Origin: Myxococcota bacterium
GTDB lineage: Bacteria > Myxococcota_A > UBA9160 > UBA4427
Direction: 5' to 3'
Assembly: GCA_030748735.1 (NCBI GenBank)
Contig: JASMLK010000144.1
Coordinates: forward strand, 1-64,000
Length of the DNA: 64,000 nucleotides
Below are positions 9,304-17,815 of the stretch, piece by piece (position 1 is the first letter of the stretch; every line of letters begins with the position of its first letter). The translations under genes and the position numbers were made by a program. The notes beneath the pieces were generated by a model. The model worked only from the letters and a program-made list of their open reading frames with translations, did no database searches and had not been told where the DNA came from.

Positions 9304-9554
9304 GTCTTGGATCTCCATGTACGGGTCGCGTCGAAACTTCGGGGCGGGGACTCTACTCGATCGCAGAGGAGCTGTATCGACAGGTTTCGATGCCGCTGGA
9401 CGTCATATCGTTGCCGGGTTTCGCACCACGACTCCAGGAGCCGGCAATCCGCGCGTTACCATGCGGCATCCAGTAGGGAAAACCGCGCCTCGAGCGTGTG
9501 GGACGAGCTGCGATCAGTGTCCTGGCGCCAGCGCCGGGAATGGGAGGGTTCGCG

Positions 9555-11435
9555 ATGACGAAGCGGAGTGCCACGAGCAAGATCGGGCTGTTGCTGATGG
9601 CCGCCGTCGTGGCGGCGACGGGCTGCCGCGAGAAGCCCGAGGAACCGGTGCATACCGCAGACCCCGAAACCGTTCGCAGGCTTCCCGCTGGGGAACTCGT
9701 CGGGACCACGACGCCTGACGGCGCACATGCGTGGTTCGGCATTCCCTTCGCCCAGCCGCCGGTGGGCGAGCTTCGCTGGCGCGCACCGCGACCCGCACGG
9801 CCATGGGCCGGACGTCGCGAGGCGCTGGCCTTCGGTGCTTCGTGTGTGCAGTTCGCGGGCCCCGGCGGCGGCCGGGGCGGTGTCGAGAGTGGCGACGTGA
9901 TGGGGTCGGAAGACTGCCTCTACCTCAACGTCTACGCACCGCCATTCGCCCCCGACGCCGTGCCCGACGAAGCCGCGCGGTTGCCCGTCATGGTCTGGAT
10001 TCACGGCGGTGGTAATTCGGTGGGCGACGCACTTCTCTACGACGCGAGCCTGCTCGCCACCAGGCAAGAAGTGGTCGTGGTAACGGTGCACTATCGCCTG
10101 GGGCTACTCGGCTGGTTCTCTCATCCCGCGCTGCGACCACCCGGCACGAGCCCTGAAGACGGTTCGGGCAACTACGGCACGCTGGATCTCGCGCGCAGCC
10201 TCGCCTGGATACAGGAAAACATCTCGGGCTTCGGCGGTGACCCCGAACGCGTGGTCGTCTTCGGCGAATCTGCGGGCGGCTCGAACGTGTTCTCGATGTT
10301 GCTTTCGCCGAGTGCGAACGGGTTGTTCACGGGCGCGATCGCACAGAGCGGTAGCGCGGTGACGCGCTCGCTCGCAGAAGCGGAGAACTTCGTCGACGAC
10401 CCCGACCCGGGCGACCCCGCGAGTTCGAACGAGGTCTTGTTGCTTCACCTGCTTCGCGATGGAACGGCGACGGATCGTGCGTCGGCCCGCAAAGCGCTCG
10501 AACAGATGAGCCCGGAGGAGGTCGCTTCTTATCTGTATGCGATGTCCCCGGCAGAGTTGCTCGAGATCTTCGATGGGAATGGTTTCGGGGGCATGTATTC
10601 CTCCCCCGAACTTCTGCGCGACGGGACGGTGTTGCCAGGTGAATCGCCCGTCGACGCATTTCGACTGGGGAAGTACAACCAGGTCCCAGCGATCCTCGGG
10701 ACCAATCGCGATGAAGTGAGGCTCTTCCAGTTGTTCACTTCGCCCTACGTCGCGCGCTTCATGCGGCTGCCGCTCTGGGTGAAGGACGTCGACCTGTTTC
10801 AGGCGATCGCCGACCATCCTTCGCGGATGTGGAAGGTGCGCGGAACCGACGCCCCGGCTTCGGCGATGCGCGAAGTGCAGGGCCCGAGTGTCTACGGCTA
10901 TCGCTTCGATTGGGACGACGAACCGAAGGTCATGATGCTCGACGTGGGCGACGCCCTCGGCGCTGCACACGCGCTCGAGATCCCCTTCGTGTTCGGTTGG
11001 CTCACCCTCGGGCCGGGTACGCGCTTCGTCTTCGACGACGAAAGGGAGCGCGACAACCGCTGGCTCTCCGATCAGATGATGTCGTACTGGTCGAACTTCG
11101 CGTACGAGGGAACGCCCGGGCGTGGGCGGGCGAACGATCAAGCCCGTTGGGCACCGTGGTCGAGTGCGGCGGAGGGCGGTGAGACCTTCATGGTGTTGGA
11201 CGCGCCGCAAGACGGGGGTGTCCGCATGTCGACGGATGCGCCGCTGACACGCGAAGGCGTGATCGCGGGTGTCGCGGACGACGCCCGTCTGGGCGATCGC
11301 CCCGACGTTCGCTGCGAGGTCTATCGCCAGTTGCTGGCCTGGGGCAACGACATGACGGCAGACGAGTACGCGCGCGTCGAACAGGGGATCTGCCAGCGCG
11401 ACTATCCCCTGGCAGATCATCCGCCCACGCGCTGA
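9555..11435 (+). CDS. Lipoprotein carboxylesterase type B
   Basis: This 626-aa alpha/beta-hydrolase of the carboxylesterase B (para-nitrobenzyl esterase/cholinesterase-like) family hydrolyses carboxylic esters. Catalytic Ser is in VFGESAGGSN, the oxyanion segment is WIHGGGNSVGD, and the catalytic His region is AAHALEIPFVFG. SEDCLYLNVY is the second family signature. The N-terminus (MTKRSATSKIGLLLMAAVVA then ATGCREK) is a lipoprotein signal with the modified Cys at about residue 24, so the enzyme is expected on a membrane surface facing the periplasm. The ATG at 9555 has GGGAGGG upstream; the longer frame adds 19 residues before the signal. It is divergent from the TolB-like propeller gene. 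Confidence 0.92.
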   Translation: MTKRSATSKIGLLLMAAVVAATGCREKPEEPVHTADPETVRRLPAGELVGTTTPDGAHAWFGIPFAQPPVGELRWRAPRPARPWAGRREALAFGASCVQFAGPGGGRGGVESGDVMGSEDCLYLNVYAPPFAPDAVPDEAARLPVMVWIHGGGNSVGDALLYDASLLATRQEVVVVTVHYRLGLLGWFSHPALRPPGTSPEDGSGNYGTLDLARSLAWIQENISGFGGDPERVVVFGESAGGSNVFSMLLSPSANGLFTGAIAQSGSAVTRSLAEAENFVDDPDPGDPASSNEVLLLHLLRDGTATDRASARKALEQMSPEEVASYLYAMSPAELLEIFDGNGFGGMYSSPELLRDGTVLPGESPVDAFRLGKYNQVPAILGTNRDEVRLFQLFTSPYVARFMRLPLWVKDVDLFQAIADHPSRMWKVRGTDAPASAMREVQGPSVYGYRFDWDDEPKVMMLDVGDALGAAHALEIPFVFGWLTLGPGTRFVFDDERERDNRWLSDQMMSYWSNFAYEGTPGRGRANDQARWAPWSSAAEGGETFMVLDAPQDGGVRMSTDAPLTREGVIAGVADDARLGDRPDVRCEVYRQLLAWGNDMTADEYARVEQGICQRDYPLADHPPTR

Positions 11436-12008
11436 GCATGACCTCGCGCCCGCGATCGCTGGGAGTTTCCCCGGTTTCGGCCCCATAGACGGCCCCGGGG
11501 CCAACCTGGTGCGATTTCCCTAAAGCACCCAGGTCTTTACACCGAGCCCTGCACCTGTGTGTGGGCCGCGCGCGTGCTGAGTTGAGCAGGTCTCGGTTCG
11601 GTGAAGGTGAAAGCAGCTGTTGCGTCGAGTAGGAATCGCCGCGCCCACGCAGCACCCTGCGGGCTGGTCAATCGATTGGAGGAACGGAACGGGGGAGGAT
11701 GGCTCTGCCCTTGTCCTTCCTGGCCCTCCAATCTGGTTTCGGCGAACAGCGAAGACTGACTCGTCACTCTTTGGTGTTTGCCTACTTGTCTTCGTGTAAG
11801 AGCAAGACGTGTGCGAACCCGTAAGTGCGAATGATTTGCCGATAGACCGCGTTTCAGCGGGTTTGAAAAACCTTTTCCGCCGAGCCGGAAAACTCGTTCT
11901 TCAAATAGGAACGAATTTTCCGTGATGGAAGACGTTTGCCACGAATCGGGCGGAAAATCGCCCATTCGGGCCGCGAATTCCGGTGGCTCGGCGCCGAAAG
12001 GGGAGCCT
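11436..12008. other. Gene-free stretch with hairpin cluster
   Basis: No convincing coding frame was found here. From about 11750 to 11960 the sequence is noticeably more AT-rich than its surroundings. It contains a CGGAAAA/TTTTCCG motif several times and two strong hairpins, described separately. The stretch separates the 3' ends of the convergent carboxylesterase and DCC genes. Confidence 0.6.
11872..11968. terminator. Hairpin cluster between convergent genes
   Basis: Arms 11886-11899 (CGGAAAACTCGTTC) and 11909-11922 pair over 14 positions with one mismatch and a 9-nt loop. TTTTCCG near 11874 can compete for the same arm. A second hairpin at 11942-11968 pairs CGAAT+GGGCG with CGCCC+ATTCG around GAAAAT, with one bulged C. 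The position between two gene ends suits a bidirectional terminator, although no long T-run follows either stem. Confidence 0.45.
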
Positions 12009-12380
12009 TCAGCCCCGAAACAAGAGACGGCTGAAGAACGGGCGATGGTCGGCGACGACGCGGTAGCCGACTTCGACCAGCCAGATCAGCGGCGGGAGGG
12101 AGAGGACGGCGGCCGTCCGGCGCCAGCCGAGGCCCGCGAGGACGTACAGCGCGGCTCGCCCCGCCCGCAGCAGTCGCCCGTCGGCGCACACCACATGGAA
12201 GGCGTCCGCACAGGCCGCTGCGAGTTTCGGGGTCATCGGGGGGCCCGAAACGCCCTGGTAGGGCTGCAGGTCGAAGCGGCCCTCGTGGTCCTTCCGCCTG
12301 ACCCAGGCGGCCAGGCGACGTCAGAAGCCGCAGTCGCCGTCCCACAGAACGAGCTCGGGGTCCGTCTCCGTCACCGGCAT
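12009..12380 (-). CDS. DCC-family thiol-disulfide oxidoreductase, candidate selenoprotein (CxxU)
   Basis: Read through one in-frame TGA, this frame gives a 123-residue protein matching the DCC family (DUF393, YuxK-like) from end to end. It has the strand and motif LVLWDGDCGF (residues 10-19), then the TGA as codon 20 (12321-12323), then RRLAAWVRRKD. The family ending Y-R-x-V-A-x-HR followed by FFSRLLFRG closes the protein. DCC proteins normally carry D-G-D-C-G-F-C; the TGA sits exactly at the second redox Cys, giving C17-G-F-U20. The reading frame on both sides is undamaged. A perfect hairpin with a GGU loop follows the TGA at a distance suited to a bacterial SECIS. The gene begins 14 nt after the EVE gene stop, with GAAGGGA before its ATG, so it belongs to the VOC-EVE operon. 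The alternative is a TGC-to-TGA nonsense mutation. If TGA were a true stop only a 19-aa peptide would be made, and a restart at 12236 would lack the active site. No sel genes are in the window. Confidence 0.75.
12294..12323 (-). promoter_or_regulatory. Candidate bacterial SECIS element after in-frame TGA
   Basis: On the minus strand, TGA (12323-12321) is followed by 10 nt. Then CCGCCTG (12310-12304), loop GGT (12303-12301) and CAGGCGG (12300-12294) form a 7-bp perfect stem. The loop begins 17 nt after the TGA. Known bacterial SECIS hairpins place an apical loop with G in its first two positions about 16-37 nt downstream; the E. coli fdhF element also shows GGUC at the tip. GC-rich coding DNA forms hairpins by chance, so this supports but does not prove recoding. 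Confidence 0.65.
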
Positions 12381-12393
12381 GTGTCCCTTCGGA

Positions 12394-12822
12394 TCAGCTC
12401 CTGGGCAATCGAGTCTTGCCGAGCTTCAGGATGCGGTCGAATTCCTTCTTTCGGATCGGAACGACCGAAAGGCGCGAGCGTTTGATGAGCGCGATGTCGG
12501 CAAGCGGCGCGTCGCTCTTGATGGTGGCGAGGCTCACCGGTTCGGCGAACGCGACGACCGGCTCGAAGTCGACCACGACCCAGCGTTCGTCGTCGGTCGT
12601 CGGGTCGGGATACGACTCGCCCACCACCCTGGCGACACCGACGACTTCCTTGCCTTCGTTCGAGTGGTAGTAGAGCGCGAGCTCGCCCTTCTTCATGGCG
12701 GCCAGGTTGTTTCGCGCTTCGTAGTTGCGGACGCCGTCCCAGTACGTCTGTCCGTCCGCGACGAATTCGTCCCACGAGTATTTGAAGGGTTCGGACTTCA
12801 CGAGCCAGTGCTGCTTGGGCAT
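12394..12822 (-). CDS. EVE domain protein (PUA-like fold)
   Basis: This 142-aa protein consists of a single EVE domain over its full length (HWLVKSEPFKYSWDEF, WDGVRNYEARNNLAAM, GELALYYHSNEGKEVVGVAR). It is related to human thymocyte nuclear protein 1. EVE domains belong to the PUA superfamily and are thought to bind modified bases in nucleic acid, but the bacterial housekeeping members have no settled function. The start ATG has GGAG 6 nt upstream. It is the middle gene of a minus-strand set: VOC gene 58 nt upstream, DCC gene 13 nt downstream. Confidence 0.92.
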   Translation of the reverse strand: MPKQHWLVKSEPFKYSWDEFVADGQTYWDGVRNYEARNNLAAMKKGELALYYHSNEGKEVVGVARVVGESYPDPTTDDERWVVVDFEPVVAFAEPVSLATIKSDAPLADIALIKRSRLSVVPIRKKEFDRILKLGKTRLPRS

Positions 12823-12880
12823 GGGGTCTCCACGGCGGGATGGGATGGGGGGAGAGATGGAACGCGATCAGTCGGGCGCT

Positions 12881-13294
12881 TCAGCCGCGCGCCCCAGGAC
12901 CGAGGGGCTGACCGTAACTGAACTCGACGATGTTTCCGCCGGGGTCTCGAATGCCGCAATAGTATCCGACCGGATAGGGCTCACTGCGAGGCGGCCACAC
13001 GAGGCGCTGCTCACGTTCGGCCCTTTCCGCCAGGGCATCGACGCGGGCCTTGCTCTCGAGCGCGAAACCGAGATGGCCAAAGTCGTCTTCGGCCTGCACG
13101 GCAGCGGCCTTGCCTCCGTCGATCACGACGATGATGAATTCATTCTCCCTACCCGGCTCTGCGAGCCAGACCACATTCGAATGGTCGTCGCCGCGGCTGT
13201 GGCAGACGTGCATGCCGCAGTAGTCGCGATAGAAGTCGATGCAGGCCTGAAACTCGTGCACATGAAGGGCGACGTGGGTGAGGGCGGCGTTCAA
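12881..13294 (-). CDS. VOC family (glyoxalase/dioxygenase-like) protein
   Basis: This 137-aa protein has two beta-alpha-beta3 modules of the vicinal-oxygen-chelate fold. Likely metal ligands are His7 in LTHVALHV, a His in FGHLGFAL at the start of the second module, and Glu in GNIVEFSYG near the end. Such single-domain proteins form dimeric active sites and include lactoylglutathione lyases, dioxygenases and antibiotic-binding proteins. YYCGIRDPGGNIVE is the standard C-terminal motif. The exact reaction cannot be assigned. It leads the VOC-EVE-DCC gene set. Confidence 0.87.
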   Translation of the reverse strand: MNAALTHVALHVHEFQACIDFYRDYCGMHVCHSRGDDHSNVVWLAEPGRENEFIIVVIDGGKAAAVQAEDDFGHLGFALESKARVDALAERAEREQRLVWPPRSEPYPVGYYCGIRDPGGNIVEFSYGQPLGPGARG

Positions 13295-13348
13295 GGCTCT
13301 TCTCCCGCTCGTTCATGTGGCGCGTTGGCGCCGGTCGTGCGAACGCCG

Positions 13349-13789
13349 CTACGAGCCCGGCGCGAGAAACGCTGCGAGGGCAGGGATGTCGGGTTCCAGG
13401 TAGGGGAGGGGCACCATCAGTGCGGTATCGCGCCTGGGCGTGTAACCCTCGGGATACTCCTGGCGCATGATGCGCGCTTCGAGGAGCGCTAGCGAAGCAC
13501 CCGCCACTGCGGGGCCGATGCTGCCGTCGATCTTCGGGTCCGGATTGTGACAGGCGATGCAGTTTGCGGCGTAGACGCCCTTGCCGCGGGCAGCGAGCGC
13601 CGCGGGGTCGGCCGTAGGAGGTGCTTCCTGGGCGGGCGGTGCCGGGGGTTCCCCTTGCGTGGGCGTTGCTTGCGGGGTTGTGGCGGGCTTCTTGGGTTCG
13701 TCCGAACCACCGCACGCAATCGCGAGGCTCGCGAACACGGTTGCCAGCGTGACGGCAAAGACGCGGGCGGGGTACAGGAGGCGGGTCAT
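13349..13789 (-). CDS. Lipoprotein mono-haem cytochrome c
   Basis: This 146-aa protein has an N-terminal lipoprotein signal (RVFAVTLATVFASLAIACGG, lipid-modified Cys at about 26). A long Pro/Ala/Glu-rich linker follows, then one class I cytochrome c domain with haem-binding ANCIACHN. The likely distal ligand is Met in DTALMVPLPYL. The domain ends at the terminus (DIPALAAFLAPGS). It would be tethered to the membrane on the periplasmic side and carry electrons to an oxidase or reductase not encoded here. It lies 54 nt upstream of the VOC gene on the same strand and may share its transcript. Confidence 0.9.
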   Translation of the reverse strand: MTRLLYPARVFAVTLATVFASLAIACGGSDEPKKPATTPQATPTQGEPPAPPAQEAPPTADPAALAARGKGVYAANCIACHNPDPKIDGSIGPAVAGASLALLEARIMRQEYPEGYTPRRDTALMVPLPYLEPDIPALAAFLAPGS

Positions 13790-13876
13790 CTCGATGTTCC
13801 TTCACGGTGGGCGCGTGCGCTGCTCTTGTCGAATCGCGGCCAAGCTTAGCGGTCGTGCTCGCGAGTCGCCTCGCGT

Positions 13877-14851
13877 TCAGGTGTCGACACCGAATCGATA
13901 CGAGGTCGTCGTTTGCGTCGCGGCAGGTGGTTGCAGTCGCGGGTCCGGAAAGTGTGCGTGTCGGTCGGCCGAGGGGAAGTTGCGCGGACACAGCACGGTC
14001 GCTGCGGCGCCGCGCGTGCCGGTCGTCGCTTCGAACCAGACGGCCGGGCGCGTCGACGAAACTTCGACGTGACGTCCCGACTGCGGTTCCCAGAGTTCGG
14101 CCACCCTCGTAGGCGCCGAGCGGTGGGTCGACGTGAGGTAGCAGTAGCCATCGCCATTCGTGGCTGCGAGGGGTTGTCGCGTACGCCGGTCGAGGGGCGA
14201 ACCCGCGACACCACGTAGATGCCCGGTCGCGTGACCCGTGGCGTCGCATTCGACGATGTGACGACTGGCGATCTGGACTTCGTGTCGAGTCGCGTGCGAC
14301 GTCGAGCCATCGGAATCGCTGCCGAGCTCGAAGGCGAGCGGGGTCACGAGATCGATCGCGACCGCTTGCTCGCAACGGGCGGTGTGTTCGACGCGCAGGG
14401 TTCCGAGGGCGTCGAGGCGGTATTCGACCGAGCAGCCGACTTCGCCGTCTCGGCCGTCCTCACTTCGCGGGCTCTGGTAGTGGAAGCGGACCCCGTCAGC
14501 GAGCGCCTCACCCCACCACACCGATTCGGTGAGACCGTCGCCGTCGTGCCCGACCAATGCACAGCGCGTCGAACCGTTCCAGCGGTTGTACTGCAACGAC
14601 TCGAGCAGCGATCCGGCGTCGCCACCGTCGGACGCGGCGTGGTTCGGGGCATCACCTGGACTCGCTGCGATGTCGCAGGCCTGCTCGAAGCCGCACACGC
14701 GCGCTCGCCGCCCGGAGCGGTCGGGCGTCTCGACGGCGAGCACGCTGGCTCCGAATTCTGCGAGGATGACACGCACGCCGGAGGCGCTGTCGAGCACGAA
14801 GGCGTGGACCGGGATGCCACGCCGGGTGTGCCCGATTCGTCGTCGCCGCAT
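13877..14851 (-). CDS. Aldose 1-epimerase (GalM)-like protein
   Basis: This ~324-aa protein has the galactose-mutarotase fold: VILAEFGASVLAVETPDRSG at the N-terminus, VEHTARCEQAVAIDLVTPLA in the middle, and the C-terminal series GSPLDRRTRQPLA, DGYCYL and QSGRHVEVSSTRPAVWFEA. The usual catalytic His motif (NHTYFNL) is not evident; the corresponding place reads AIDLVTPLAFEL. Mutarotase activity is therefore doubtful, and it may bind another sugar or be a diverged paralogue. The start at 14851 (MRRRRIGHTRRG) has GAGAGG upstream, while the longer frame adds 29 poorly supported residues. It is divergent from the Zn-ribbon gene. Confidence 0.7.
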   Translation of the reverse strand: MRRRRIGHTRRGIPVHAFVLDSASGVRVILAEFGASVLAVETPDRSGRRARVCGFEQACDIAASPGDAPNHAASDGGDAGSLLESLQYNRWNGSTRCALVGHDGDGLTESVWWGEALADGVRFHYQSPRSEDGRDGEVGCSVEYRLDALGTLRVEHTARCEQAVAIDLVTPLAFELGSDSDGSTSHATRHEVQIASRHIVECDATGHATGHLRGVAGSPLDRRTRQPLAATNGDGYCYLTSTHRSAPTRVAELWEPQSGRHVEVSSTRPAVWFEATTGTRGAAATVLCPRNFPSADRHAHFPDPRLQPPAATQTTTSYRFGVDT

Positions 14852-15053
14852 GGGTGCCCCCCTCTCGCCGTCGATTTCATCAAAGAACCACGGCGCTGCG
14901 CCCATGGCAATCGAAATCGTCACGGGGGGGGGAGCCATCCGCGAGTTACACTGCCCGCCGCCTCACGCGACTCGCGGCAGGGCTCCCGGTCGGGGGTCTG
15001 GCTCCGAGGTCGGGCCAGAGCCCGAAGCGTCCGTGGCAGACGAGGAGAGCGCG

Positions 15054-15764
15054 TTGGAAGCCACCTTCAAGCAATTGGTCGATCTCGAGGCGATCTGTGC
15101 CGAGATCGATCGGCTCGACGCGTGCCTGGCCGAGTTTCCCGGAGAGGAAGCCGTGGTCGCGGCGGGGATTCGCGATGCGAAGGCGGCACTCGAAGCCGCG
15201 CGGGCTGCGCTCGAACACGAAGAACTCGAAGAGCGCCGCCTCGAAGCCGCGATGAAGGACCAGGAAGCGCTGATCCTGAAGCTCAATCACCAGAGCGCGC
15301 AGGTGGCGTCCAACGAAGCCTATACCGCGCTGCAAAACGAACTCGAAGCCGCCGAAGCCGCCAAGACCGACTTCGAAACCCAGGCGCTCGAACACATGGA
15401 AGCGATCGACGCCGCGAAGGAGGTCCTAGCCAAAGAGGAGGCTGCGCTCGCGAGCGTCGAAGGCGCCGCTCCGGACCAGCTCGCCGACATCGCCGCCCGC
15501 CGCAAAGGGGTCGAAGACGAACGCAGCGGCCAGGTGGCAGAACACGACAAGATCGCGCCGGCCATCGACGCGAAGCTACTCACCCGCTTCGAAAAGATTC
15601 GCGCGCGCAAGAAACCCGCCATCGGCGTCATCGAAGGCAAGACGTGCCCGGTGTGCAAGATCGCGCTGCCGCGGGTTCGCGTGTCCGAGATCATGGCACT
15701 CGAAGGCGTCTTCGATTGTTCGAACTGCAAACGCTTGCTCGCGCCCGCCAAGGCGTTCGAATAG
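15054..15764 (+). CDS. Coiled-coil protein with C4 zinc ribbon (DUF164/CT398-like)
   Basis: About 190 residues of heptad-rich, Ala/Glu-rich coiled coil are followed by a C-terminal four-Cys zinc ribbon: KTCPVCKIALP and, about 25 residues on, FDCSNCKRLL. This matches the widespread bacterial family of roughly 240 aa whose Chlamydia member (CT398) interacts with RpoN and secretion components; function elsewhere is unclear. No ATG is well placed. The TTG at 15054 has GAGGAG 6 nt upstream and gives 236 aa of family-like length; a GTG at 15033 is the alternative. The 3' end is convergent with the transporter gene, separated by 19 nt that include a small hairpin (GCCTG/CAGGC). Confidence 0.85.
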   Translation: MEATFKQLVDLEAICAEIDRLDACLAEFPGEEAVVAAGIRDAKAALEAARAALEHEELEERRLEAAMKDQEALILKLNHQSAQVASNEAYTALQNELEAAEAAKTDFETQALEHMEAIDAAKEVLAKEEAALASVEGAAPDQLADIAARRKGVEDERSGQVAEHDKIAPAIDAKLLTRFEKIRARKKPAIGVIEGKTCPVCKIALPRVRVSEIMALEGVFDCSNCKRLLAPAKAFE

Positions 15765-15783
15765 GCCTGCGGCAGCCTGCGTT

Positions 15784-17595
15784 TCAGGCGCTGGCGTGAA
15801 GTCGCGGTGGTGCGTCGGCGAGTTCGTCCGAGGCGTTGGGGGTCGGTTCGGCTTCGCCGATCGTCACGGTGACGCTTCGCCGGATCCACCCGGTCGGGGT
15901 TTCTAGCGTGGTCGAACTCGCAAAGCCGTGAAGCGCGATCGGTACGCCTCGTACCTCGGCGCGTTCGAGTAGGGCGTCCAGGTCCAGGTTCGGCAGTTCG
16001 TCGGCATTTTCGAACAAACAGACGACTTCACCGCGTTCGAGTGCAGCTTCGATCTCGCTCGCGGGTTCGTCTTCGCTCCGGGGGACGATCGCCCCGAGCC
16101 AGCGGGCCACCACCATGCGTCGGTTGGCTTCGACGTTCGTGTGACGGGTGACGAAGCGAACCGGCCGCTCACAGGCCGTGGTAATGACCGGCCAGTCGAG
16201 CCACCCGACGCGATTGGCAACGACCACGCAGGCTCCTTCGCGCGGGATGTTGTGGCGTCCGTGATAGCGGACCCGGTAGCGCATCGAGCCGACGAGCCAA
16301 CTCCCCATACGCAGCAGGAATTCGGGGTGAACGATGATCAGATAGATCGTGTTCAGCGCATTGAACAACGCGAGGAACAGGAACAACTCGGCCGTGTCGA
16401 AGCCGATGCTGTAGAGCGCGGAAACCACACCCGCCGACACGACCATGTACATCGCACCCGCCACGTTGTTCGCTGCGATCACCTGCGACCGGGTCTTCGA
16501 CTCGGTTCGATGTTGCAGCAGCGCGTACAGGGGCACGATGAAGAAGCTCGAGGCGATCCCCATCGCGAAGACATCGAACACCACCCGGTAGATCAAGGGG
16601 TCGGCCTGGAGCGTCATCAGGCTCGTGAGCGACAGCGTCGCCTCGGGAAGCACCGAATAGTCGAGCCAACCGATGTCGAGGGGGAAGATCGAAAGCCCGA
16701 CGGCTCCGACCGGCACCATGCCGAGTTCGACGGTCGCATTCGTGAGACGGTTGGTGAGCGTCGAGCCCAGCGCGATGCTGATCGTGAAGAGCGAAAGAAA
16801 GAAGATGTAGACCGGCTCGTCCCCGCGAATGAAGAGCTTCACGTAGTTGGGGAGCTGCGCCATCACCATCGCGCCCAGAAACCAGAACCACGAGATCCCG
16901 AGGATGGCGAGCAAGACCGAGTTCTTCTGTTTCGAAACCCGATAGAGCTGGCCATAGGAAGACAGCCAGTTCCAGCGAATGGGTTCGTCGGGGTTCGAGG
17001 GTGCGGCAGCGGGAATTCCTCGACTGGCGAGCCAGCCCGCGGTCGCGAGTGCGATCAGCGAGCCTCCGACGAAGAACTCACTTTGCAGGATCAACACACC
17101 GCCCACGATCGTGCCGGTAAGGATGGCGACGAACGTCCCCATCTCGACCAACGCGGTGCCTTCCATCAACTCGTCGTTGCGCAGGTGCTGGGGAATGATC
17201 GAGTACTTGGCTGGGCCGAAGAACGTCGACTGCGTGCCCATCAGGAAGAGGATCCCGATCAGGTAGTACTCGGCCCACGAGATCCCGAAGCTCGCGAACA
17301 CGAAGCCCGCCGCCGCGAGGCACATGATGACGATCTCGAGGACCTTGACCCACCGCATCAACGTGGCTTTGTCGTACTTGTCCGACAATTGCCCGGCCAG
17401 CGGGCTGAACAGGAAGTAGGGCAGGATGAACAAGCCCGAGGCCACGGCGATCAGCACGCCGGTTTCGGCTTCGCCCATCGCGGCGCGAAACGTGATCATC
17501 AGGATCAGCGCCTGCTTGAAGGCGTTGTCGGTGAAGGCGCCGAGGAACTGGGTCCAGAAGAAGGGCGCGAATCGTCGATCTCGAAGCAGCCCCAC
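15784..17595 (-). CDS. MFS lysophospholipid-transporter-like / acyltransferase fusion
   Basis: The first ~410 of 603 residues form an MFS transporter with about 10-12 membrane spans, like LplT (FFWTQFLGAFTDNAFKQALI; PLAGQLSDKYDKATLMRWVK). The last ~190 residues look like a PlsC-type acyltransferase (RYHGRHNIPREGACVVVANR then VGWLDWPV). This architecture is known from Aas-type systems that import lysophospholipid and re-acylate it. The acyltransferase signature HxxxxD, however, reads R-V-G-W-L-D: the catalytic His appears replaced by Arg, so this half may be inactive or have another role. The AMP-ligase third domain of some family members is absent. The start at 17595 (MGLLRDRRFAPFF) fits the family. 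Confidence 0.85.
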   Translation of the reverse strand: MGLLRDRRFAPFFWTQFLGAFTDNAFKQALILMITFRAAMGEAETGVLIAVASGLFILPYFLFSPLAGQLSDKYDKATLMRWVKVLEIVIMCLAAAGFVFASFGISWAEYYLIGILFLMGTQSTFFGPAKYSIIPQHLRNDELMEGTALVEMGTFVAILTGTIVGGVLILQSEFFVGGSLIALATAGWLASRGIPAAAPSNPDEPIRWNWLSSYGQLYRVSKQKNSVLLAILGISWFWFLGAMVMAQLPNYVKLFIRGDEPVYIFFLSLFTISIALGSTLTNRLTNATVELGMVPVGAVGLSIFPLDIGWLDYSVLPEATLSLTSLMTLQADPLIYRVVFDVFAMGIASSFFIVPLYALLQHRTESKTRSQVIAANNVAGAMYMVVSAGVVSALYSIGFDTAELFLFLALFNALNTIYLIIVHPEFLLRMGSWLVGSMRYRVRYHGRHNIPREGACVVVANRVGWLDWPVITTACERPVRFVTRHTNVEANRRMVVARWLGAIVPRSEDEPASEIEAALERGEVVCLFENADELPNLDLDALLERAEVRGVPIALHGFASSTTLETPTGWIRRSVTVTIGEAEPTPNASDELADAPPRLHASA

Positions 17596-17815
17596 TTCTT
17601 CTCCCGCCCGGCTCTTTTCGCCTGGTCCACGTGCGCGCAGAAGAGCGGCGCAGGCGCAATCTTGCGAGGTCGCGCGATCGCGAGCAACCCTGCGCGTCGC
17701 TGCCGGGCAGGCGGTTTCCTATGCTCGGCTCTCGGCGCGGACGCGGCGTCACATTTGCAGTGTGTCGAACCGCAGGCCGCTCGGGTTTCGGGCAATCGCA
17801 ACAGAGGAGAACATC

